A stretch of 64,000 nt of DNA from Biomphalaria glabrata (lineage: Eukaryota; Mollusca; Gastropoda; Planorbidae), in assembly GCF_947242115.1 (NCBI RefSeq), contig NC_074725.1, forward strand, positions 13,588,511-13,652,510, given 5' to 3'. The notes below the pieces were generated by a model. That model was not told where the DNA came from. It ran no database searches and worked only from the letters and a program-made list of their open reading frames with translations. The position numbers were made by a program, and so were the translations under genes. Positions 52,001 to 57,922 of the stretch are shown piece after piece. Every line of letters starts with the position of its first letter. Positions within the stretch are counted from its first letter, which is position 1.

Positions 52001-53017
52001 TGTCAGGTGGTAGTGGTATGATGACTGGAGGATTTAATCAGGGTTACCAAGGAGGACCTCAGGGAGCATCTATGATGGGTGGTGGCATGCCGACACAAAC
52101 TGGTTTTATGCCTAACCAGGGAACTGGCCAGCCAGCTCCACAGTATGGTTCTAACCCTCAGAGGTAGGTTTTTTTGATAGTTGCACAATGAAGTTGAATG
52201 TTCAGTTCTAATTACAAAGGCTATTCAAAGTTTATTTTGAAATTAATGTAATCTTTAGGAAAATACTATTTCACAAAAAAAAAAAAATTCTCAATTTCTA
52301 CATTGTTGCTTTTTTCCCCATTTAAAGAATGAATACAGGCATGGGTACAATGGCCCCAGCATCATCTACTGCAATGAACAGTTACAATCAGGTTCCTATG
52401 CCTCCCAATGTTGCTGCAGGACAGCATCAACAACCTTACATAAGTGGGAATCCCATGCAGCTCAGGCAGCCGGTAAGAATAGTCTTGTATTGACATGTAT
52501 GCTTTAGTCAACATTTTCAGAGAGTTTCAGCTTGCATTTTCTAAGTTTCATTCTTAATGTTGCAATGTAAACATTGGTATTTAACTATTGAATTTTGTAT
52601 GATAATTCTCACTATCAAACTTTTATACTTAGTATTCAAATGTGTTTAAGACCAGTTATTAAAATCTCCAAAATTTACAGACTAATTCTAGTTTATAGTA
52701 CTATCTTTAGAACCCATTAAATGAAAATTGTAGATCCCTTTTGATATAAATATTTTACATTATAGAGGCTATCTATCTTTTGTTCATTCAGTTAACAGCA
52801 AACATTTTTATAAAGAGTTTTGATGTTTTTTTAATTGACTTGATATCTTATGTTGATGCCTTTGTTGGACTCTTAGCAGATGATGTCACAAGCTGGCATG
52901 AATCCAATGCAAGCTCCTCAGCAAAGAAATGTCATGTCCATGAGAAGACTTTCTTCTGGAATGCAGGGTCCACCTCCAGGGCCTGCTCCTCAGTATGGAT
53001 CTTACACCCAGTACTAA
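14974..53017 (+). CDS. MED12: Mediator complex subunit 12, complete (45 coding exons, 2,134 aa)
   Basis: Scaffold of the CDK8 kinase module of Mediator, a nuclear coregulator of RNA polymerase II; MED12 activates CDK8-cyclin C. Exons: 14974-15069, 16864-16926, 17534-17572, 17867-17974, 18075-18155, 18729-18888, 20383-20573, 20982-21092, 21216-21349, 21561-21840, 24839-24938, 25074-25210, 25622-25753, 26104-26224, 26858-27087, 27932-28034, 28714-28743, 30224-30528, 34367-34663, 35640-35803, 35890-36004, 36385-36515, 37399-37509, 37918-38068, 38467-38596, 40779-40994, 41094-41229, 41741-41921, 42674-42775, 43533-43607, 43767-43882, 44166-44336, 44838-44976, 45074-45145, 45977-46086, 46701-46824, 46944-47105, 47407-47546, 48438-48540, 49141-49257, 50181-50414, 51646-51832, 51950-52163, 52328-52472, 52877-53017. 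All borders are GT-AG, all phases agree and the total is 6,405 nt. Length is close to human (2,177 aa). Homology to human MED12 runs end to end. An acceptor-like TTGCAG just before 14,963 suggests a non-coding first exon upstream. Confidence 0.97.
15070..16863 (+). other. MED12 intron 1, CTAG-rich
   Basis: A 1.8-kb intron. Between about 15,225 and 15,420 it is crowded with CTAGATCTAG-type palindromes. No ORF or transposon end was recognised. Confidence 0.5.
17197..17462 (+). repeat. Composite SINE-like repeat, family 2 (short copy)
   Basis: Matches the copy at 29.37-29.94 kb at both ends: CACTCTGTCTGCCTGG.., CCCAATCTTGGATCAAGCTG.., TTATTTCTTTTACCTGACAA on the left and TTATTGTTAGTCTAGATC.., TTTAATTACATG on the right. 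It lacks the tRNA-like middle found in the other copy. In MED12 intron 2. Confidence 0.75.
18975..19260 (+). repeat. LINE 3' tail fragment (family shared with 41.4 and 56.9 kb)
   Basis: Contains GGTTAACATGCAT.., GGATGTAATCATCTTC, TTTTGAAGTAAGGTCTGT and ATAAGATAAGAGACTA, all in the same order as at 41.5-41.6 kb. The coding part is missing here, so this is a 5'-truncated tail. In MED12 intron 6. Confidence 0.6.
19373..20284 (-). pseudogene. 5'-truncated RTE-like LINE reverse transcriptase
   Basis: A 303-residue frame starts inside the reverse transcriptase ([20 protein letters not shown]), passes the catalytic FADDVTLL box, the [11 protein letters not shown] motif, and the C-terminal [33 protein letters not shown] segment, ending CAERRGRT. 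The endonuclease domain and the start of the RT are absent, as usual for LINE insertions. About 30 residues near position 155-185 are in a shifted frame: the neighbouring frame gives the expected [18 protein letters not shown], so two compensating frame changes flank it. It is in MED12 intron 6, antisense to the gene. Tails of the same family recur at 60.25-60.35 and 60.6-60.96 kb. Confidence 0.85.
22018..24690 (+). repeat. SINE family 1 (copy b) split by a hAT insertion
   Basis: The left part (AGCTGAGTGGCAACATGC.. to GGTTGGTCATTGTACTAG) and the right part (after the target duplication, ATGAAACTCC) are together the head, body and 3' portion of the SINE seen at 3.2 kb. Only about 175 bases are SINE; the rest is the hAT element. 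The SINE was therefore here first. Confidence 0.65.
22143..24631. mobile_element. Non-autonomous hAT transposon, copy 1 (2.49 kb)
   Basis: Terminal inverted repeats TAGGGGTGCACCGGATAGT / complement, with further CCGGATA and GATATCCGGCC motifs close inside both ends that are probably transposase-binding sites. A perfect 8-bp target duplication CTAGAAAC lies at 22135-22142 and 24632-24639. No transposase frame is present. Its left end matches the right end of copy 2 (31.2-34.1 kb) and vice versa, so the two copies lie in opposite orientation in the same gene. It sits in MED12 intron 10. Confidence 0.95.
24839..30528 (+). CDS. MED12: MED12 exons 11-18: LCEWAV-domain region (residues 422-807)
   Basis: Exon 11 matches the human EVRWSFDKCQ region as [10 protein letters not shown]. 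Exon 13 carries the core of the LCEWAV domain, but the name-giving motif reads LVDWAV here, followed by [15 protein letters not shown]. Exon 15 contains [19 protein letters not shown]. Exons 16-17 encode an acidic, low-complexity linker, exon 17 being a 30-nt in-frame microexon. Exon 18 contains YATHFPIPQ and VVLFGVGK-like [15 protein letters not shown]. Intron 14 holds a SINE and intron 17 a composite SINE. Confidence 0.95.
26392..26664 (-). repeat. tRNA-derived SINE, family 1 (copy c)
   Basis: On the minus strand it begins GGAGGCTCGGTGGCTGAGCG with A box TGGCTGAGCGGT and B box GGTTTGAATCC, then the family body. This is the best preserved copy in the window. It lies antisense in MED12 intron 14. 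Confidence 0.88.
29375..29945 (+). repeat. Composite SINE-like repeat, family 2 (long copy)
   Basis: The left arm has AACTCTGTCTGTCTGG and CCCAATCTCGGGGATCAAGC. The middle (about 29,690-29,760) resembles a tRNA, with an A-box-like TAGTTAGCATATTGGG and a B-box-like GAGTTTGAATTCAGG, and ends in poly(T). The right arm has TTATTGTTGTTGGTCTAG. Both arms recur at 17.2-17.46 kb without the middle. In MED12 intron 17. Confidence 0.65.
31736..32410 (-). pseudogene. ZBED/hAT transposase, N-terminal part
   Basis: A 224-residue frame starts [13 protein letters not shown] and has a BED zinc finger: paired cysteines in VCNACK and histidines in SHLGLKH. A Ser/Thr-rich linker and a transposase-like block follow ([34 protein letters not shown]). 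After DRSS the frame is lost: the neighbouring frame continues with [17 protein letters not shown] for about 25 residues before a stop, which indicates a small indel. The remainder of a typical 600-700 residue hAT transposase, including the dimerisation domain, is absent. Confidence 0.88.
33060..33660. repeat. Tandem repeat block inside hAT copy 2 (unit about 232-244 bp)
   Basis: The landmark ACGTCCATCGTATCTGACTT recurs at about 33,076, 33,308 and 33,552, with TGGTTACATTAGAGGTGTGG and CTAATAAAGATTAACTACTAAG in each full unit. There are about 2.5 similar units, with more diverged related units to the left (32.5-32.9 kb). Copy 1 has related units at 22.6-23.0 kb in inverse orientation. Confidence 0.8.
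34367..44336 (+). CDS. MED12: MED12 exons 19-32: central helical scaffold (residues 808-1506)
   Basis: Strongly conserved human-like blocks mark each exon: [11 protein letters not shown] (exon 19), VLRRYHSYL (20), [16 protein letters not shown] (21), [13 protein letters not shown] (23), [16 protein letters not shown] (24), [20 protein letters not shown] (25), [10 protein letters not shown] (26), QEW-like CRQDWV (28), LICYP (29) and [20 protein letters not shown] (32). Exon 27 is a Ser/Lys-rich linker. Intron 18, just before the block, contains the larger hAT copy, and exon 20 is preceded by a decoy copy of its own acceptor. Confidence 0.95.
35527..35655 (+). repeat. Tandem duplication of the MED12 exon 20 acceptor
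   Basis: About 56 bases beginning GGTTAAAAT and ending ATCTTGT are repeated with a 73-bp period (35527-35582 and 35600-35655). Both copies include TCTAG followed by ATATTGAA(A/G)GATCTTGT, that is, the splice acceptor plus the first 15 or so bases of exon 20. The right-hand copy is the one used in the model because it alone continues into the conserved coding sequence. Confidence 0.85.
36590..37398 (+). other. Part of MED12 intron 22 with no recognised gene
   Basis: The run-on ORF from exon 22 stops at about 36,588. A TATTCACA-like/CATAACCTGGGAATACATAAAC stretch near 36,835-36,875 weakly resembles 59,125-59,160, suggesting a shared low-copy repeat. Confidence 0.3.
39757..39950 (+). repeat. 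Identical 60-bp repeats flanking a TTATTA array
   Basis: The 60 bases at 39757-39816 and 39891-39950 are identical by eye (TGAAATTTTAAAAATG.. to ..AAGCCTAATA). Between them is a (TTATTA/TTACTTATTATA)n array of about 75 bp. A related start, CCTTAGTGGGAATTAAATTG, also occurs at about 39,073 and 39,739. In MED12 intron 25. Confidence 0.85.
40032..40067 (+). repeat. Poly(T) tract of 36
   Basis: An uninterrupted run of 36 T in MED12 intron 25. It may be the poly(A) tail of a vanished minus-strand retroposon or simple slippage. Confidence 0.9.
41390..41610 (+). repeat. LINE C-terminal and 3' tail fragment
   Basis: Translates in part as [17 protein letters not shown], which resembles the 'LEKIQNRA..F' block near the C terminus of many LINE polymerases. 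The tail shared with 18.98-19.26 kb follows (ATTAACATGCATGACTTGAT, GGATGTAATTATCTTCTC). Stops are present. In MED12 intron 27. Confidence 0.55.
43025..43115 (+). repeat. LINE tail fragment matching window start
   Basis: GGTTGCAACTGGGTTTGCGT.. and AAACACTGCATTCATCCTTA.. align with bases 5-95, then TTAATCTTCAGAATCAAAGAC. Diverged copy in MED12 intron 29. Confidence 0.5.
44011..44082 (+). repeat. SINE family 1 fragment (copy e)
   Basis: AATCCTGGAGAAG, CCAGCTCTAA and GGGGGAAAGTAAAG follow the order of the SINE body with internal losses. In MED12 intron 31. Confidence 0.5.
44838..49257 (+). CDS. MED12: MED12 exons 33-40: conserved C-terminal core (residues 1506-1828)
   Basis: Landmarks matching human are [19 protein letters not shown] (33), [10 protein letters not shown] (35), [14 protein letters not shown] (36), [11 protein letters not shown] (37), and [12 protein letters not shown] (38, human WGWFGTVRVDRR). 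Exon 39 encodes the [14 protein letters not shown] segment, equivalent to human YYLEPLPLPPED. Exon 40 is a Lys-rich stretch ([14 protein letters not shown]), a likely nuclear-localisation type sequence. Intron 38 contains a SINE and intron 40 a LINE tail. Confidence 0.95.
46310..46345 (+). repeat. (TA)n/(CATA)n microsatellite
   Basis: Simple repeat in MED12 intron 35 (ATACATACATATATATATAT type). Confidence 0.85.
47936..48172 (-). repeat. tRNA-derived SINE, family 1 (copy d)
   Basis: Minus-strand copy with a B box readable as GGTTCAAATTCTGG-like and the GGGGAAAGTAAAAG body, in MED12 intron 38. More diverged than the copy at 26.4 kb, with several small deletions in the head. Confidence 0.8.
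49585..50145 (-). pseudogene. 3' end of an RNase H-bearing LINE
   Basis: The minus-strand frame begins [17 protein letters not shown], the C-terminal end of an RNase H domain (GNxxAD), then MEKWFECW.., [15 protein letters not shown] and a Cys/His finger [19 protein letters not shown], typical of the tail of I/R1-type LINE polymerases. It ends SSPHSNGV, followed on that strand by a (GAT)n tail near 49,600. The 5' portion is missing. It is in MED12 intron 40, antisense. Confidence 0.85.
50181..53017 (+). CDS. MED12: MED12 exons 41-45: disordered Met/Gly/Gln/Pro-rich tail (residues 1829-2134)
   Basis: Low-complexity tail in the place of the human PQL and OPA regions. It has repeated short motifs rich in Met, Gly, Asn, Gln and Pro (for example [33 protein letters not shown] twice) but no long polyglutamine run. 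Exon 42 could be read through into its intron to a nearby stop, but the donor after CCTCAAA keeps the frame and joins to [11 protein letters not shown]. The stop is TAA after GSYTQY. Confidence 0.9.
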
Positions 53018-54430
53018 TGAAGTGACGTATTCAGAGTGAGGTTCTGTCAAAGCATACATGCATCCACATATTTTGTTGGGCTTGATGCATTTATGAAGGT
53101 CAACGTTAGTTTTGACTTTTTAAATGTAAACATACTTGTAAATAAATGTTCATGTGTTATTTTTTTTTCATGTAGATATTTTGTACATTATGAATTCTGC
53201 ATTTAGTTGTTTTTTTTATTTTAGTGCAAACTGCCATTAGATTGTTTTAATTTAAGATTCTGAAACAATAATGAAGTGCAGTTCAAACTACTTGTGTATG
53301 GCATGCTCAGCAAAAGAAATTTAATGTTACATTTTTTAATGTACATTTTTATGAACTATTTTGTAAAAAATAAGAATGAATTAATACTTCAGCTAAACAG
53401 CAAAATGTCTAATCTTTAAAGGCTCAACCCAAATACTTTGTTTTAATGTTTGTTTATTTTTAATAGCTTTACACATACAATACTTTTATAAAAAAAAACA
53501 ATGGTATTAAAAGATTTTTAAAACTTGATTTCACATACATGTGGGTTTTAAACTAATCATTACTTTTCCTACATTTATGCAAACCTAATTAGTTCACTGA
53601 TTTATGGTGTGCTTATTACTAAGCATTCATATGAACATTATAAATATAATGCAATAAACTTTTGTAATTTACATTTAGAATTTTGAGTCAAAATGCATTG
53701 CTATTCATTTTTAAAGCCCTTTTCTTTTTAAAATTCTACCACTCATGGGGTATGCACTTTTGGGACAACCAAAGCTTGACCATAATGAATACACACAAGC
53801 ATTAATGGCATTTTCCCATATTTTATCAGTCTTGATCTACTTGAATATTTGAAACAATACTTTAAAGAAGTTACAAAGTGTTCAAGATAATTTCTTTCAA
53901 TATTAACTTTAGTACATTATCATCTTTCTATCCACTTGAGTTGGACATATTTGCTATTAGAATTACCTAGATCAATATTTATTATGTCCACTACAGCTGT
54001 AGTGATCTATTTTCAAGGATAATTGTTTTGTATCAACAATGTATTGGTCAGGAATCTCAGTGGATTCATTGCTCTGTAGTGCTCCTGGTGTTGCTGCCTG
54101 TGGGACCATTGTGCTGAGTGTATTGCTGGTTTTGAAAATGTAGACAGATGTGCACAATTGTATAAGAAGCAATTCAGTGTTATTCTCATTTTCTATGGCC
54201 GGTGTGTGTCTGTTGCATCATGTCAGCTGATAAATGTCAAGTTATAAATTATTGCTAAATGAATCATATTGATTCATTTTGTCATGTTAGATCCATAAAA
54301 TTATTTGTATTGATATATTTGTATGTTATTGTCTTGTTAATAACATCATTATGTACATTAATTCATTCATTTCTGTATGTTTGCATTCATTTGTCATATT
54401 TTATTCTCAATAAAATGTGTTTACAAACTT
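53018..54430 (+). other. MED12 3' UTR region
   Basis: AATAAA occurs at 53141-53146, 53653-53658 and 54409-54414. The last is followed by a GT-rich stretch and is the likely distal end. The AT-rich sequence has no convincing ORF. An alternative is a short 3' UTR ending near 53,165. Confidence 0.6.
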
Positions 54431-54723
54431 AGTTTGTCAGTATTAATTAATGACTGCCTAACAGGTTGGAAATGAATATCTTATGAAAATTATGTGAATC
54501 ATGCAAAGGTAACACATGTTTAATGTGACTTCATTACACTTAGTTTGCGCATGACATCCAGTATGCATACAACATTGCTTCAAACAATCAAATAACACCA
54601 TTAAGTATAAGCCACAGTAAGATTTTAATACATGACTAGATGATACTTTACTCTGAACTTTGTAGTTTATAGCTTTAGTTCATGGTCCTCGGCTAGGAGC
54701 AAAGATCTAGTGAAAGTTCTTTT

Positions 54724-55209
54724 CTACTTGTGCAAATTTCCTCGAAGATGAGGATTGACATAACCATAGCGATTAAGCAGTGTATCAATGCTACCAAGAT
54801 CCCTCATGGCAAACTCCCAGGCTTCCTTGCCATTGACCTTGAAGGGCCTCTCATAGAAAGAGTAACTGCTGGTTATTGGCTGTGGCTTGAATTTAGGGGC
54901 CTTAGATAGAGGAGGGTTAATGACAGCGTCGTTTGGAGGTTTGATGTTCTCAACCAGGTACTGGGTCACTATATGTTCGCTGTCCAGTTTTTTCTTTGAA
55001 GTCTCACTGTCACCAGTTTCCTTGCTTGACTCTTGAACACTATCAAGGATCTTTAAGATTTTTTTAGGATCAATTTGAGTGGAGCAATCAAATACTCCCA
55101 CCGAGGAAGATCTCCCATGAGCTGCAAGCAGCCTCCTATAGGTGTTGGGAGACATGTTTGTTACTTTGCTGGCATTCATTTTTATATCAGTGATGTGCTG
55201 AGAGTTCAA
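54724..55209 (-). CDS. Small protein of unknown function, last exon (151 aa from first ATG)
   Basis: On the minus strand an acceptor AATTCAG sits at 55210 and the frame is open from there to the stop at 54724. The first ATG is at 55179, giving 151 residues (MNASKVTNMSPNTYRRLL..). The sequence is hydrophilic, with a Lys/Ser/Glu-rich middle and a conserved-looking end, SYSFYERPFKVNGKEAWEF then DTLLNRYGYVN. There is no signal peptide or membrane segment. I do not recognise the family; the SYSFYERP-type C terminus is the part to search with. A donor-like site at 57,518 on the same strand may end its non-coding first exon. It lies tail-to-tail with MED12. Confidence 0.65.
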   Translation of the reverse strand: MNSQHITDIKMNASKVTNMSPNTYRRLLAAHGRSSSVGVFDCSTQIDPKKILKILDSVQESSKETGDSETSKKKLDSEHIVTQYLVENIKPPNDAVINPPLSKAPKFKPQPITSSYSFYERPFKVNGKEAWEFAMRDLGSIDTLLNRYGYVNPHLRGNLHK

Positions 55210-55371
55210 CTGAATTAAAACAAGAAAAACAAATACTTTTATTTTATTAACGTAAAATAATTACTTCATGGGTAAAAAAGAATGATGTAAAAAAAATGCT
55301 TTGACTTCTTTTTAATCTAATTATTTTATGGAGAAAAAAAATCACGTTTCCTTTCAGCACAAGAGGATTCT

Positions 55372-55390
55372 GGGGGGGGGGGGGGGGGGG
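55372..55390 (+). repeat. Poly(G) run of 19
   Basis: Homopolymer run just before the LINE tail at 55.4 kb. Length is likely to vary between reads and individuals. Confidence 0.9.
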
Positions 55391-55409
55391 ACTTGTTTCT
55401 GTTGCAGTT

Positions 55410-55705
55410 TAAAATGGTTTTATGAGGCTTGCACAAACAACAGTCCCGCTGGCTCATTTCGTACGGCTCAGGCCCAACTTTGACTTGCATTGTCCCCGCT
55501 GCTGGAAGGAAGAGGAAACCGTGTCTCATATTCTTTTTAACTGCCCCAGACTTGCTGATCTCCGTCTCGACAGGTCTGGGAAACCACAAGTCCTTGACCT
55601 GTATGGTGACATAGGGCCTACATGCACTATACGCTTTACAGTAGGGCGCTTTTGCAAGAGAGGATTTTAACCTCTCAAACCCTCCCTCAAATGGAGTTTG
55701 ATGAT
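55410..55705 (+). pseudogene. RNase H-type LINE tail, second copy
   Basis: Plus-strand translation gives CPRCWKEEETVSHILFNCP, then LADLRLDRSGK and VLDLYGDI, close to the minus-strand copy at 49.6 kb ([19 protein letters not shown]). The frame changes near the left edge, and the element ends in a GATGATGAT-type tail near 55,690. It is truncated at the left by the poly(G) region. Confidence 0.8.
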
Positions 55706-56694
55706 GATAACGATGAAGTGTTAGACCATCCTTAAAGAAAACGTTAAAACCAAAGACGATTGACTCAATTGCTAAGTTCTGTATCACTTAATTTACCCTT
55801 GTGACAGTAGGTCCACAATACAAAGATCTATATTTACCTAGATGTAATGTTTGTAGCAATCATACTTGTTAGATAAATCTTAAGCACATTGTAAGTGGCA
55901 CATAGGTTACTTGGCTACATACATTAATTCATAAAACCAATGTTTTGTTTTAAAACGTGGTCTGAATCTCTAAAATTGTCTCTTAACTCGTGGGTCGGGA
56001 AGTGTAGATGGCGACAAACCGGCACACAAACACGCCTATTAGTGGCCTATATATATGATCTGCGCTTTAAACAACTAGAACCAATAGTGCGCCACTTGTG
56101 CCTTTTTGAAGCTCAGAAGGAAAAATCAAACAATACGCGCCGAGGCTCTGCACAGGACAGCTCTCCCGCAGATTCCATAGCTGAGGAGGGCGGGATGGGG
56201 AGGTAGCACGAGTAGACTTTGAGTGAGAAACAGTAGCCTAACACTAATCTAAAACATGTGTAGACCAATTACACAAATTAGGACTTAATCATTTTTTTTT
56301 CTCTTTTCAAAGTAAAAAACCCCTATCGAATGATGTATGAACTATTACAATTATCATATAAATATACATTCTAGGCCTACGCAGATAATTATGATAGATA
56401 TTATTTGATTAGCAGGCCTATGTTTTTTAAACACATTTTATTTTACAATGATGATTTCCATGTATTATTATTATTATTAAATCACTACATAATATTAAAC
56501 GAAAAATACACTAAAAAAAAAAAAAAAGAAATGTGTTGAAAAATTGTCGTCAACACTAGAATCTACTAGATCTAGATCTAGCTATAGAATCTAGATCTAG
56601 ATCTATAATCTATAAGTATATAAGGCAGCTTTAATTGAATCAGAGACATGGAAACATATAGGTCTGTGATCTAGATCATATTTGGAAGCTCTTC

Positions 56695-56895
56695 TATTGT
56701 TAGAAAGTAGGAGAATTGGGGGGGGGGGAACTAAAAGCGGGGGCAGCTTGACCTCTTGGGGGGGGGGGCTTGCATTTTGCGTAATATTTAATATTCCCCC
56801 CCCCCCCAACACACACTCATTTGCGGACCCCTCAAGTGGGGGCTCAGGGAATTTTTTAAAATTCTCCCTTCTCCTCCCCCCACCCTAGAAAGGCG
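56695..56895. repeat. Degenerate copy of the 8.3-kb MITE
   Basis: Shares GCAGCTTGACCTCTTGGGG, TTGCATTTTG and CTCAAGTGGGGGCTC in order with the element at 8316-8498. The ends are eroded, and G- and C-runs have expanded. Confidence 0.65.
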
Positions 56896-56930
56896 TAAGC
56901 AACCTCTGTTTGGGACACCTCAACTCAAGA

Positions 56931-57135
56931 GAACATTAAGAAACTGGAATATTCTAATACAAAAACAAAGCCTAATAAAATATTCAGAAAGACATACTTG
57001 ACATAGGCCCTAGTCATATAGATAAAGGCTCATTCCTTGTTCCATATGCAATATTACAGCATGGAATATGTTGCCTGAGTCAGCCAGGAAAACCAATTTA
57101 AGTAATTAGTCATTAGTTAACATGCATGACTAGAT
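56931..57135 (+). repeat. LINE C-terminal fragment
   Basis: One frame reads TAWNMLPESARKTNLSN, typical of the C-terminal end of many LINE polymerases, followed by SLVNMHD as in the tails at 19.1 and 41.5 kb. Old and interrupted. Confidence 0.5.
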
Positions 57136-57518
57136 TGATCTAGATCTAGGTTAAAATAAAAATAGAGGCTCTACAGTCACATGAAAAAGTGTTCCACCAG
57201 ATGAACCATAGATCTAGTCGTTCTACGACTGAAGCCACCGAAGGAGGCCTACAAATAAAGTACAGTAGATAGATATTCTAGCACTTTAACAGGGTCTTTA
57301 CTACTCAACTAGATCTAGTCACTAGATTACTAAGATTACTATAAGATTACTAGATCTAGATTATTATAATATCTATATTATGAGGTGGCGATATGTGTGT
57401 TTATATTGTAATGATTAGGTAGAATCTATACAAGATCTGTCTATTAAGTCTATAGTAGGGTTGGCCTAATTGCATCATAATAATAGAAACTTATGTTAAA
57501 AAATACATCGCAACTTAC

Positions 57519-57655
57519 TGTGGCTAATTTTTTGTTTTCGATGTTTTTGCTTTTATGAGTTCATTGTCAGTTATCTATATACTCTAGTGATAATTACGTC
57601 ATTGTTTCCAAGCTACGTCATTCCTTTTATTCTTGTCAGGGAGAAAGGGAAATAA
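57519..57655 (-). other. Possible non-coding 5' exon for the 151-aa gene
   Basis: On the minus strand a perfect donor GTAAGT starts at 57518, right after ATTAGCCACA. The exon before it has no long frame, as expected for a 5' UTR exon. Its left partner would be the acceptor at 55210. The assignment is inference only. Confidence 0.3.
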
Positions 57656-57922
57656 TTCTATACGTTTATTTGCTCTGAAAATTATTCCAGTACCCTCCCG
57701 CTTTTTTTTTCTGACCTATCCTAGAAAATGTTCAAAAATAGATTCCATTTATATTTTCTATTGGATGACACATAGTCACGTGAGGTATTGTTTACCTCGA
57801 AATTTATTTTGATAAGAAGGAGAAGCAATTTCAGAAAACAATAATTTAACTCACGTATTCTAGATTTAGACCGACTAGATTGGTGACTAGATCTATACAA
57901 GCAGGAAGTATTTAGGAACTCT

